The notes beneath the pieces were generated by a model. The model made no database searches. It saw only the letters and a list, made by a program, of their open reading frames with translations, and was not told the DNA's origin. Below, piece by piece: positions 18,495 to 26,118 of a DNA stretch of 56,679 nt (position 1 is the stretch's first letter; each line of letters begins with the position of its first letter). Origin of the DNA: Bacteroidota bacterium (lineage in GTDB: Bacteria > Bacteroidota > Bacteroidia > B-17B0 > Aurantibacillaceae); NCBI GenBank assembly GCA_021155905.1, contig JAJNBG010000029.1:1-56679 (forward strand), read 5' to 3'. A program made the position numbers and the translations under genes.

Positions 18495-19604
18495 ATGTCA
18501 AACGATTTTAGTGAAAAAACAGCGGAAACCGGAAGCTTTATTAAATGTAAAGATTGTGGTGGAAATTTGAAATATCTTATTGGTACACCTTATTTAAATT
18601 GTGAGTATTGTGGTGCTAAAAATGAAATAGAAGCTCAACAAACACAGATCATTGAAAATGATTTTGAAGGGTTCTTGAACGAAAAGGCGCATTTGGAGGA
18701 CAAACAGGAGATTAGTACGGTGAAATGCACGAACTGCGCAGCTTCCACAACTTTAAAACCAAATGTAACTTCCTGTACCTGTCCATATTGTGATACGCCA
18801 TTAGTGGTTCAAAATGCATCCACATCTACGATCATTAAACCATCTTATGTGTTGCCTTTTAAAGTGGATCGCAAAAAATCGACTGAATTGTTTATTGGCT
18901 GGGCAGGAAGTTTATGGTTTGCTCCCAACAAGATAAAGGAATATGCGCAGCATTCGGCAGAAAAGCTAAGTGGAATCTACATGCCTTACTGGACTTATGA
19001 TACCAATACGGAAAGTAGCTATACAGGCATGAGGGGTGTGTATTATTATGTGACGGTTTCTTCTACGAACAGTGAAGGCAAAACGGTTACGCGCCAGGAA
19101 AGAAGAACAAACTGGACGCCTACCTCGGGTCATGTCAGTAATGTATTTGATGATGTATTGGTAACATCTTCAAAATCTTTGCCTGAAAAGCTGGCGAATG
19201 AACTTGAGCCTTGGGACCTTCCGGAACTGGTGGATTATAATGATAAATACCTGAGTGGTTTTGTGACAGAAAGTTACCAGGTGAGTTTAAAAGAAGGTTT
19301 CGATAAAGCTAAGGATAGAATGCAGGATAAGATCCGGGGTTCAGTATGCTCGGATATTGGCGGTGACGAACAACAAATTACTTCATTGAATACCGATTAT
19401 AATGACATTAAATTCAAACACATTTTATTGCCGGTTTGGTTGAGTTCCTACCGCTACCAGGATAAAGTATACCGTTTTTTAGTGAATGCCAGAACCGGGG
19501 AAGTGCAGGGTGAAAGACCTTATTCTGCGGCAAAAATCGCTGCTTTGGCGATTACCATTTTAGCAGTGATTGGTGTGATCATCTACTTTGTACAACAAAA
19601 ATAG
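18495..19604 (+). CDS. Zinc-ribbon protein with C-terminal membrane anchor
   Basis: This 369-residue protein has two N-terminal zinc ribbons: CKDCGGNLKY with CEYCG (about 18-40), and CTNCAAS with CTCPYC (about 77-98). A domain with WYMPYWTYD-like tryptophan/tyrosine pairs follows (GIYMPYWTYDTNTESSYTG), and a single membrane helix ends the protein (AALAITILAVIGVIIYFV). Relatives are often mislabelled as primosomal helicase because of the ribbons; no helicase motif is present. The layout suggests a tail-anchored protein with its ribbons in the cytoplasm. Function is unknown. Confidence 0.8.
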   Translation: MSNDFSEKTAETGSFIKCKDCGGNLKYLIGTPYLNCEYCGAKNEIEAQQTQIIENDFEGFLNEKAHLEDKQEISTVKCTNCAASTTLKPNVTSCTCPYCDTPLVVQNASTSTIIKPSYVLPFKVDRKKSTELFIGWAGSLWFAPNKIKEYAQHSAEKLSGIYMPYWTYDTNTESSYTGMRGVYYYVTVSSTNSEGKTVTRQERRTNWTPTSGHVSNVFDDVLVTSSKSLPEKLANELEPWDLPELVDYNDKYLSGFVTESYQVSLKEGFDKAKDRMQDKIRGSVCSDIGGDEQQITSLNTDYNDIKFKHILLPVWLSSYRYQDKVYRFLVNARTGEVQGERPYSAAKIAALAITILAVIGVIIYFVQQK

Positions 19605-19620
19605 AAAGGTTTCGTACTTC

Positions 19621-19917
19621 TTATTTGGCTCTTTTGACTTTGGTTTCTTTATAACCAAGTTTTTTCATGCTACGACGTTTCTGTTTTTTAGCGGCTTTTA
19701 ACTGGCGTTTTTGTTCCCTCGCGTTTTGCGTGGCTAATGACCGGCTGGGTTTTGTCTTCTTTTTATCAAGATATGGATTATATGCTTCTCTGGCCTTGTG
19801 CTTCCTCTTTGATCTTCGCCACATTTCTTTTCGTTCAGGACTTTCCTCGAACTGAGCTTTTAAAGGAAGTGATCCTGTCAGACAAAGGAATAAAGTTAAA
19901 ACGGCCAGTCTTTTCAT
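19621..19917 (-). CDS. Small basic exported protein
   Basis: This 98-residue protein has a signal peptide (MKRLAVLTLFLCLTGSLPLKAQ). The tail of about 76 residues is very rich in Lys and Arg (for example QKRRSMKKLGYKETK) and has almost no hydrophobic core. It could bind an acidic surface polymer or nucleic acid outside the inner membrane. I do not recognise a family. It is divergent from bioB across 129 bases, and an inverted repeat sits in its likely leader. It ends 16 bases from the convergent zinc-ribbon gene. Confidence 0.65.
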   Translation of the reverse strand: MKRLAVLTLFLCLTGSLPLKAQFEESPERKEMWRRSKRKHKAREAYNPYLDKKKTKPSRSLATQNAREQKRQLKAAKKQKRRSMKKLGYKETKVKRAK

Positions 19918-19929
19918 GAAACAAATAAC

Positions 19930-19961
19930 GGATATATCTTAAAAAAGATACTTATATATCC
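19930..19961. repeat. Inverted repeat in the bioB divergent region
   Basis: GGATATATCTT at the left pairs with AAGATA plus ATATATCC at the right, with a three-base bulge (CTT) and a loop of A residues. It lies about 37 bases upstream of the bioB -33 element and just upstream of the opposite gene. It may be an operator or a leader hairpin of the minus-strand gene. Confidence 0.5.
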
Positions 19962-19997
19962 TGATAATTTACTAACATGATTTATGGACAAATACGT

Positions 19998-20028
19998 TTT
20001 GTGGTTTGTTGCTTTTGATGTAAATTTG
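19998..20028 (+). promoter_or_regulatory. Promoter of the bioB operon
   Basis: TTTG at 19998-20001, a 19-base spacer and TAAATTTG at 20021-20028 form a full-length match to the Bacteroidota vegetative promoter. Transcription should start near 20035, about a dozen bases before the ATG. Confidence 0.82.
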
Positions 20029-20046
20029 GGTTGAATTAGAACAGAT

Positions 20047-21045
20047 ATGATGGCTATAAAAGATTGGACAAAAGAAGAAATATTAGAAGTGTACAATACA
20101 CCTTTAATGGAATTAATATATAAAGCAGCAGAAGTTCACAAGCAACACCACACTGTTGGTGAAGTGCAGGTAAGCTCCTTACTTTCTATTAAAACTGGTG
20201 GTTGTCCGGAAGATTGTTCGTATTGTCCACAGGCTGCCCGTTATCATACAGAGGTAAAAGTCCATAAACTCATGAGTGTTCCTGAAGTAGATGCAGCTGC
20301 AAATAATGCCAAAGCGGGTGGAGCCAGCCGTATGTGTTTAGGAGCAGCATGGCGCGAAGTACGTGATAACCGTGATTTTGATACTGTATTGGATATGGTG
20401 AAAACCATTAACAGTAAAGGTCTGGAAGTATGTGCCACTTTAGGAATGGTGACTGAAGACCAGGCAAAACGTTTAGCGGAAGCCGGATTGTATGCTTATA
20501 ATCATAACATTGATACCAGCGAAGAGAATTACGAAAATATTATCTCTACCAGGAAGTTTGATGATCGTTTAAATACCATCAATAATGTGCGTAAAGCAGG
20601 CTTAACGGTTTGTTCAGGGGGCATCATTGGAATGGGAGAAAAAATTGAAGATAGGGTAGGGATGTTGTATACTTTAAGTTTGTTGCGTCCTCAACCGGAA
20701 TCGGTGCCAATCAATGCTCTGGTAGCTGTTGAAGGTACTCCTATGGAGGATCAGCCGCCGGTGCCAATCTGGGATATGGTTCGTATGATTGCAACAGCTC
20801 GTATTGTATTGCCAAGAACAGCGGTGCGTTTATCTGCAGGTCGTTTAAATATGAGCATGGAAGGTCAGGCCCTGTGTTTTATGGCCGGCGCCAATTCTAT
20901 TTTTGCCGGAGAGAAATTACTAACCACTGCTAATCCTTTGTATAACCAGGATATGGAGATGTTTAAGATTTTAGGATTATCCAATAAGCAGGCTTTCGTT
21001 GATAAATTGAAAAACGAAGAATTAGCTCAGCCTGCCTCTCTATAA
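20047..21045 (+). CDS. bioB: Biotin synthase
   Basis: This 332-residue radical-SAM enzyme inserts sulfur into dethiobiotin, the last step of biotin synthesis. The radical-SAM cluster cysteines are C53, C57 and C60 in [12 protein letters not shown]. Further family blocks are [43 protein letters not shown] and the conserved arginine region [11 protein letters not shown], which holds the second (2Fe-2S) cluster ligand. There are two ATGs in a row; the second (20050) is equally likely. A complete promoter lies just upstream, and two genes follow closely, the last being bioF. Confidence 0.97.
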   Translation: MMAIKDWTKEEILEVYNTPLMELIYKAAEVHKQHHTVGEVQVSSLLSIKTGGCPEDCSYCPQAARYHTEVKVHKLMSVPEVDAAANNAKAGGASRMCLGAAWREVRDNRDFDTVLDMVKTINSKGLEVCATLGMVTEDQAKRLAEAGLYAYNHNIDTSEENYENIISTRKFDDRLNTINNVRKAGLTVCSGGIIGMGEKIEDRVGMLYTLSLLRPQPESVPINALVAVEGTPMEDQPPVPIWDMVRMIATARIVLPRTAVRLSAGRLNMSMEGQALCFMAGANSIFAGEKLLTTANPLYNQDMEMFKILGLSNKQAFVDKLKNEELAQPASL

Positions 21046-21067
21046 TTTAATTTTAAAAATATCCGAT

Positions 21068-21541
21068 ATGAAAACGATCATTTTAGTATTCACATTATTG
21101 TCCTTTGAAGTAGTAATGGCTCAGTCTTCTGAGATCTCCGGCAAATATGATAAGATCGGGAAATTTGAAAAAGGGGTCGCTATCGTTCGTAAAAACGATA
21201 TGGTTGGAGTTATTAATTCTGATGGTAAGGAAGTTATTAAGCCGGAGTATGATAAAATTTCGGCTTTTGGAAATGATGGAATTGCCTATACGTACAAAAA
21301 GGACCTCGTTGGTTTAATTAACCGCGAAGGGAGAGTCATTGCCGACAATCAGTACGATTATATTGGTCATTTTAAAAGTGGAAACGCCATTATTAAAAAA
21401 AATGGATTATCCGGCGTTATTAATAAGGAAGGAAAAATTATCGTTGATATGAAATACGAAAAGTTAAGTTGCGAAGAGGGTGGAGTTATCAGGGCAACAA
21501 ATGCTGATGGCACTATGACGCTCATCAAACCAAACAATTAA
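21068..21541 (+). CDS. WG-repeat exported protein in the biotin operon
   Basis: This 157-residue protein has a signal peptide (cleavage near VVMAQS). About four degenerate WG-type repeats of about 33 residues follow, each with a core like KNDMVGVINSDGKEVIKPEYD. WG repeats are predicted beta-structure modules found in surface or regulatory proteins; no catalytic role is implied. It starts 22 bases after bioB, and the last base of its stop is the first base of the bioF ATG (TAATG), so it is translationally linked to biotin synthesis. A biotin-related role is inference from position only. Confidence 0.8.
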   Translation: MKTIILVFTLLSFEVVMAQSSEISGKYDKIGKFEKGVAIVRKNDMVGVINSDGKEVIKPEYDKISAFGNDGIAYTYKKDLVGLINREGRVIADNQYDYIGHFKSGNAIIKKNGLSGVINKEGKIIVDMKYEKLSCEEGGVIRATNADGTMTLIKPNN

Positions 21542-22662
21542 TGGGTGGATTTAAAAAAAATCCCTCTACGATTGTTGACTTACTGCAGCACCGCCAAATT
21601 AAAGGTAGTTTGCGTTCATTAATCACTTCTTATCCTTCTATCGATTTTTCAAGTAATGATTATTTAGGATTTTCTTCGAAAGGTTTATTGGCCGAAGAAT
21701 TGAAAACAATGAATGCATCTGTTCAAGTGGGTTCCACCGGCTCCCGTTTAATCAGTGGTAATTCCCTGCTCTTTCAGGAAATTGAAAATTCCGTGGCTAA
21801 ATTTCACGAAACAGAAGGTGCGTTGATTTTTAATTCAGGTTACGACGCTAATTTGGGTCTTCTTTCCAGTGTTCCTCAAAAGGGTGATTTGATTTTGAGT
21901 GATGAATTGATCCACGCTTCCTTAATCGACGGTATCCGTTTAAGTTTTGCCACGCATTATAAATTCAGGCATAACGATATTAATTCCTTAAAGGAGTTAA
22001 TCAGTCGCCATCGTGATTCGTTTAATGAAGTTTATGTGGTGGTCGAAAGTGTTTATTCGATGGATGGTGATCATGCGCCTTTAATAGAATTAGCAAGCAT
22101 TTGTCGGGATGGAAAAGTTCACTTGATTGTGGATGAAGCACACGCTATTGGTGTGTTTGGAAAAGAAGGAAGAGGCTTGTGCCAGGAATTAAATATTCAC
22201 GACGACTGTTTTGCCAGGATTTACACCTATGGAAAAGCGATGGGTTGTCACGGAGCGACCATTGTGGGAAGCGAAGAATTGAAGAACTATTTAATAAATT
22301 TTTCAAGATCCTTTATTTATACTACCGCTATGCCAGAGCATAGTTTACTGGCGATTAAAGCTGCTTATCAATTACTTATAAAAACGCCAGAGATAAAAAA
22401 ATTAAAGGCCAACATTCATTATTTCACATCTATAATAGATAGTTCTCTTGACTTCATTGAAAGTAGGAGCGCCATCCATTGCAAATTAATTCCGGGAAAC
22501 AGAGAGGTTCAACAATTGGAAGAGAAGTGCGCGACAGAGGATGTTTTTATAAAATCGATAAAAAGTCCTACTGTGAAGGAAGGAAAAGAACGCCTGCGTA
22601 TTTGTTTGCATTCTTTTAATACAGAACAGGAAATGGGTTTCCTGTTCAAATTATTGAACTAA
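21541..22662 (+). CDS. bioF: 8-amino-7-oxononanoate synthase (BioF family)
   Basis: This 373-residue PLP-dependent alpha-oxoamine synthase condenses pimeloyl-CoA or pimeloyl-ACP with alanine. Seen are FSSNDYLGFSS near 36-46, GSTGSRLISGN at 64-74, VDEAHAIGVFGKEGRG around 197-212 (PLP-binding Asp198 and His201) and Lys232 in YTYGKAMGCHGA, which forms the Schiff base. Related enzymes (glycine C-acetyltransferase, serine palmitoyltransferase) share these motifs, but the bioB linkage favours BioF. bioA, bioD and bioC are not in the window. Its stop overlaps that of the convergent FGE-like gene. Confidence 0.9.
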   Translation: MGGFKKNPSTIVDLLQHRQIKGSLRSLITSYPSIDFSSNDYLGFSSKGLLAEELKTMNASVQVGSTGSRLISGNSLLFQEIENSVAKFHETEGALIFNSGYDANLGLLSSVPQKGDLILSDELIHASLIDGIRLSFATHYKFRHNDINSLKELISRHRDSFNEVYVVVESVYSMDGDHAPLIELASICRDGKVHLIVDEAHAIGVFGKEGRGLCQELNIHDDCFARIYTYGKAMGCHGATIVGSEELKNYLINFSRSFIYTTAMPEHSLLAIKAAYQLLIKTPEIKKLKANIHYFTSIIDSSLDFIESRSAIHCKLIPGNREVQQLEEKCATEDVFIKSIKSPTVKEGKERLRICLHSFNTEQEMGFLFKLLN

Positions 22663-23450
22663 CAATTTGATTTTTTCTTCGTTACGCACACGCATCTGAA
22701 ACCTACCCAAGCCGAGGGTTTTGTATATTCCATGTCTTTACCGATCCGACATTCCTCAATTTGGTTCCTCCAGCCACCACCTTTACAAATTCCTTTTTCG
22801 TATACCATTTCAGCTACATTGCCAAGAATGTTATATAACCCAAAACTGTTTTTATAATATGATTTAACAGGTGCAGTTACATCAGCATTATCATATAAAC
22901 TTCCTTTGATTGGTATCGTATCAATACGCGGACAATTTAACAGGTATATCCCTTTTTCATTTCTTCCACTATTATTTAAAATATTAGCTGAGGTTTCTGC
23001 CAGTTTTTCCCATTCTGATTTAGTTGGCAAACGGTATTCTAGACTTTGATGTTTAAAATCTTTTTTTACAGTTAAAAATGTTTTAACACGTTCTGTTCTC
23101 CACGTGCAATAGGCCATAGCCTGTTCATAACTGACACCCACCACCGGATAGTTTTTGTAGGCAGGGTGACGATAGTAATATTGTACATAAGGTTCATTAT
23201 GGGATCGTTTTTCTCTCCATACAAGAGTGTCAGGCAGAGTAGCCAGATGTTCTTTTGAGTTTGCTCCATATATCGATTTCGTCCAATATTCAAATTCTTG
23301 CCATGAGAAATTGGAAATTTCAGTTTCATCTGCAAACAATGAGTCATTGATTTGAACAGTTTCCGGTGGAATAAATTCTTTTTTTGAATTTATATTAAAG
23401 GAAGCCGTCAGGAATACTATTCCCAGTAATGATAAAGTAAGTGGTTTCAT
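22659..23450 (-). CDS. Exported FGE/sulfatase-modifying-factor fold protein, probably non-catalytic
   Basis: This 263-residue protein has a signal peptide and then the formylglycine-generating enzyme fold: ADETEISNFSWQEF (40-53), PVVGVSYEQAMAYCTW (102-117), YRLPTKSEWEKLA (139-151), GLYNILGNVAEMVYE and a closing WVGFRC. In FGE the catalytic pair lies in a KGG-SYMCHRSYC-like segment. The matching segment here is KGGGWRNQIEEC (223-234), so the first cysteine is Asn229 and only the second (Cys234) remains. It is therefore probably a binding or scaffold protein, as GldJ and GldK are, not an oxidase. It follows the anti-sigma-like gene by 19 bases. Confidence 0.82.
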   Translation of the reverse strand: MKPLTLSLLGIVFLTASFNINSKKEFIPPETVQINDSLFADETEISNFSWQEFEYWTKSIYGANSKEHLATLPDTLVWREKRSHNEPYVQYYYRHPAYKNYPVVGVSYEQAMAYCTWRTERVKTFLTVKKDFKHQSLEYRLPTKSEWEKLAETSANILNNSGRNEKGIYLLNCPRIDTIPIKGSLYDNADVTAPVKSYYKNSFGLYNILGNVAEMVYEKGICKGGGWRNQIEECRIGKDMEYTKPSAWVGFRCVCVTKKKSNC

Positions 23451-23469
23451 ATGTAAGCGTTTGAATAAG

Positions 23470-25248
23470 TTATATCCCTATTGCTTTTCTTAGATCGAAA
23501 GCATCATTAACATCTGAACTTAATTCTGTTACCGGAATTTTATTTTGTTTAGCAGAAAAGCACTGGTTTAGTATTTCCTTATTGCATAGATACATTTTAC
23601 CGTTTGCTATTACACATAAACTATAGGTGTCTTTTGGATCGTAGGAAATAGTGGGATTATAAAAATTAAAAACAACATTTTTTGAATGACATACCAAATA
23701 GGTATGTTCTGGTCTTACAAAAGCGCCGCCCGAATTAATTGTAAAAATGGGAGTCATTTGTTCTCCTTTTGGCATATTGGTCGGGCAATCAGAATTACAG
23801 ATTCCAAAACTGCTCACATTAAATAAACGGGTAACTTTGGACGCGTTATCCATTGTTTTGAATTGTTTATTCAATTGTTCCTCCTGTTCTTTCTGCCAAC
23901 GAATTCTCTCTTTCAGCATTTCTTCGCTCAGTTTTTTTTGCTCAGCAGCAAAAGCAGCCTGTTTAGCTTCAAATTCTTCCTTTAATCTTTTTTCGTCTGC
24001 CTCACGTTTAGCAACTAAATTTTTATAGTCAGAAAATTTTGACTCATAAGTTTTTAATGCCTTATCATAATCCGCGCCTGACAAAGCGGGATATACAATT
24101 AACTTTTCAACCCGCTCTCTTAATTTAAGGGTTAGTAAATAATTTTTGCCTTTTATCGGACCTTCCGACACTTCGGCACTACTCCAGGTGACATCGGCCA
24201 GTTTAGAACTGTAATTTTTATTTTCGGATCCCACTTCAAACACCGCATTTTTAAAGGCTTCCAGTTCAGGAAATTCTTTGTAATTGACATCCAGCTCAAA
24301 TTGCGGCCTCCCTGCGATAGCTTTGTAAGGTTTGGCCGGTTCGTGCGTTTTTGGAAGTCGATTGATCTTTTTTGTGTAAACTGTTTTTTCTGCTTCAATT
24401 TTTGGAGGAATGGCATCAATTTGCTTTTGTAATTCAATAGTTTTCGGAGAATCTGTTTTTTTAGAAGCAGTTTCGGAGGCTGAGGCTCTCGAAGACTCTT
24501 GTGTTTTCAGTCCCTTCAACGAATTATCTCTTTTTACATAGACCCAGTTTTTTGAAACTGTATCCAGGACATACATATTATACCTGTCAGCTATATGTTC
24601 GGATTGAAATTCAACTATGATTGGTTTTTCAGGATTGATAAAAACAGGTACTCCGTTTTGGTATCCTTTTATGTCAATCATTCCGGCACTTTCCAGCGTG
24701 GATTGTACCCCGGCACTATCGTAGGTCATCGGAATTCCACTAGCAATGATGTCTGCCTGGTTATGGAATTCTCTGTATTTAATTTCTACGTCGCCAACAA
24801 TATCCTGTCCTTGTTTATTGACAAAAGCTTTTTTAGGAATAATAATTTTGGAATTGCTGGTATGTTTTAAAGTTGCTCCTTGTTCTGATTTTACTTTATA
24901 GGAAGTATAAGGAACGTTTAGTCTGGAGATGGGAGGGGCGATAAAAGCCTTATTTGGCTTAGTATTCGGGGAATATGTATGTTGTTGTTTAGTAACTATT
25001 TTATCATTTGTGGTTTCTTTTGGTGGTTCTTTTTTAAAGACGGAAAAATAAGTGACGGTGCAGATGACCGCGACCCCCGCTATAATTGCCGAATAGGTCG
25101 CTTTTTTATTCTTTAAAAAGCTGGCATCACTTCGGGCTTTTTCAATGCTCTGCTTTTTAAATTTATTGACAAGTTCTCCAAAATCTTTATGTGAATTGAT
25201 TTCTTCATCTGGCACTGGTTGTCTGTTAAGATTAAATTTAGTTCCCAT
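23470..25248 (-). CDS. Probable membrane anti-sigma factor with large periplasmic domain
   Basis: This 592-residue protein has about 50 cytoplasmic residues (with FGELVNKFKKQSIEKAR), one membrane helix at 51-70 and a long periplasmic part. A beta-rich domain at 110-235 contains SKIIIPKKAFVNKQGQDIVG, a ZU5-like pattern. A helical stretch rich in Lys, Glu and Ala near 390-475 is probably a coiled coil, and a Cys-containing C-terminal domain follows. It overlaps the ECF sigma gene by 11 bases, the normal sigma/anti-sigma arrangement, but the N-terminus lacks a zinc anti-sigma HxxxCxxC motif. The regulator role is inference from position and topology. Confidence 0.7.
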   Translation of the reverse strand: MGTKFNLNRQPVPDEEINSHKDFGELVNKFKKQSIEKARSDASFLKNKKATYSAIIAGVAVICTVTYFSVFKKEPPKETTNDKIVTKQQHTYSPNTKPNKAFIAPPISRLNVPYTSYKVKSEQGATLKHTSNSKIIIPKKAFVNKQGQDIVGDVEIKYREFHNQADIIASGIPMTYDSAGVQSTLESAGMIDIKGYQNGVPVFINPEKPIIVEFQSEHIADRYNMYVLDTVSKNWVYVKRDNSLKGLKTQESSRASASETASKKTDSPKTIELQKQIDAIPPKIEAEKTVYTKKINRLPKTHEPAKPYKAIAGRPQFELDVNYKEFPELEAFKNAVFEVGSENKNYSSKLADVTWSSAEVSEGPIKGKNYLLTLKLRERVEKLIVYPALSGADYDKALKTYESKFSDYKNLVAKREADEKRLKEEFEAKQAAFAAEQKKLSEEMLKERIRWQKEQEEQLNKQFKTMDNASKVTRLFNVSSFGICNSDCPTNMPKGEQMTPIFTINSGGAFVRPEHTYLVCHSKNVVFNFYNPTISYDPKDTYSLCVIANGKMYLCNKEILNQCFSAKQNKIPVTELSSDVNDAFDLRKAIGI

Positions 25249-25870
25249 TATTTTTGGATGTTTTTGTAAGCGTTTTTTTTACCCGATCAAGTATGCGGTA
25301 TAATTTTACTTTAGCATTAGTTTCTGTCAAATTCAATATTTCAGCGATTTCTTTAAAAGGACGCTTTTCAAAGAAACGAAGTTCTACTAATTGCAAGTCA
25401 TCTTCTGGCAGATCTTTGATCACGCTCATTAAGATTCCTTTGTATTGCTCCATGTATTCTTCTTCTACTTCTTCGCAGATGTATCTCAGGTCACTGATGT
25501 CTGCATTGACAGTCCTCAGGTTTTTCTTATTTCTGAATAACTGCATTACTTCGCTATGAGCAATACGGTATAACCAGCTGGCAAACGGAACACCTTTGTA
25601 TTCGTATTTTTCAATATTGGTTAATGCTTTTAAAAATACCTGCGCTGTCAGATCGAAAGCCGTGTCTTTGCAGTCCATGCGTTGGTAAACGTATCCAAAG
25701 ATCTGTTTGTAGTATTTATCATACAATGGCCCGAAATGCTCGGGGTTTTGTTTCGCAGCCTCTATGATCATTTGCTCATCAAGCAACATGTCGGCGGTAT
25801 GGTGATATCGGGGTGAAAATTCCATATGTACTGCGTTTAAAAGCATTGTAGGTTTATAATCCAAAACCAT
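25238..25870 (-). CDS. ECF-type RNA polymerase sigma factor
   Basis: This 210-residue sigma-70 family protein has region 2 around FGPLYDKYYKQIFGYVYQRM and DLTAQVFLKALTNIEKYEY, including the -10-binding helix. Region 4 (EDDLQLVELRFFEKRPFKEI, then AEILNLTETNAKVKLYRILD) is a helix-turn-helix for the -35 element. Regions 1 and 3 are absent, as usual for ECF factors. The true start may be one of the inner methionines, since conserved sequence begins near MLLDEQMIIEAAKQ. Three genes (sigma, membrane protein, FGE-like protein) follow each other on the minus strand. The signal it answers to is unknown. Confidence 0.92.
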   Translation of the reverse strand: MVLDYKPTMLLNAVHMEFSPRYHHTADMLLDEQMIIEAAKQNPEHFGPLYDKYYKQIFGYVYQRMDCKDTAFDLTAQVFLKALTNIEKYEYKGVPFASWLYRIAHSEVMQLFRNKKNLRTVNADISDLRYICEEVEEEYMEQYKGILMSVIKDLPEDDLQLVELRFFEKRPFKEIAEILNLTETNAKVKLYRILDRVKKTLTKTSKNNGN

Positions 25871-26118
25871 ACAAATAGTTACAGCCGAACAGTAAATAAA
25901 GTTCGATGAAAAGTTAAGAGCCTGAAAATCAAGCTATGTATTTTCGAATTAGCTGAGTGAAATAGTGTTAATTTTGGGTGAAATTAACTTTTGAGTGAGC
26001 AAATGGTGTTTTTGGATGGTGAAATTTGGGTCAGGAAATCGAAAAACAGGATCGTTTTTACTTTCTATTTGCAATTAACGTTCCAAACTTAACGTCCTGG
26101 AATTGGAATAGTCATTCA

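Noticed and set aside
18495..19604. Primosomal helicase N' as often annotated for such proteins
   Set aside because: Only zinc ribbons are shared; there is no Walker A/B or helicase motif.
22659..23450. A genuine formylglycine-generating enzyme that would activate a sulfatase
   Set aside because: The first catalytic cysteine position is Asn229, and no sulfatase gene is in the window.
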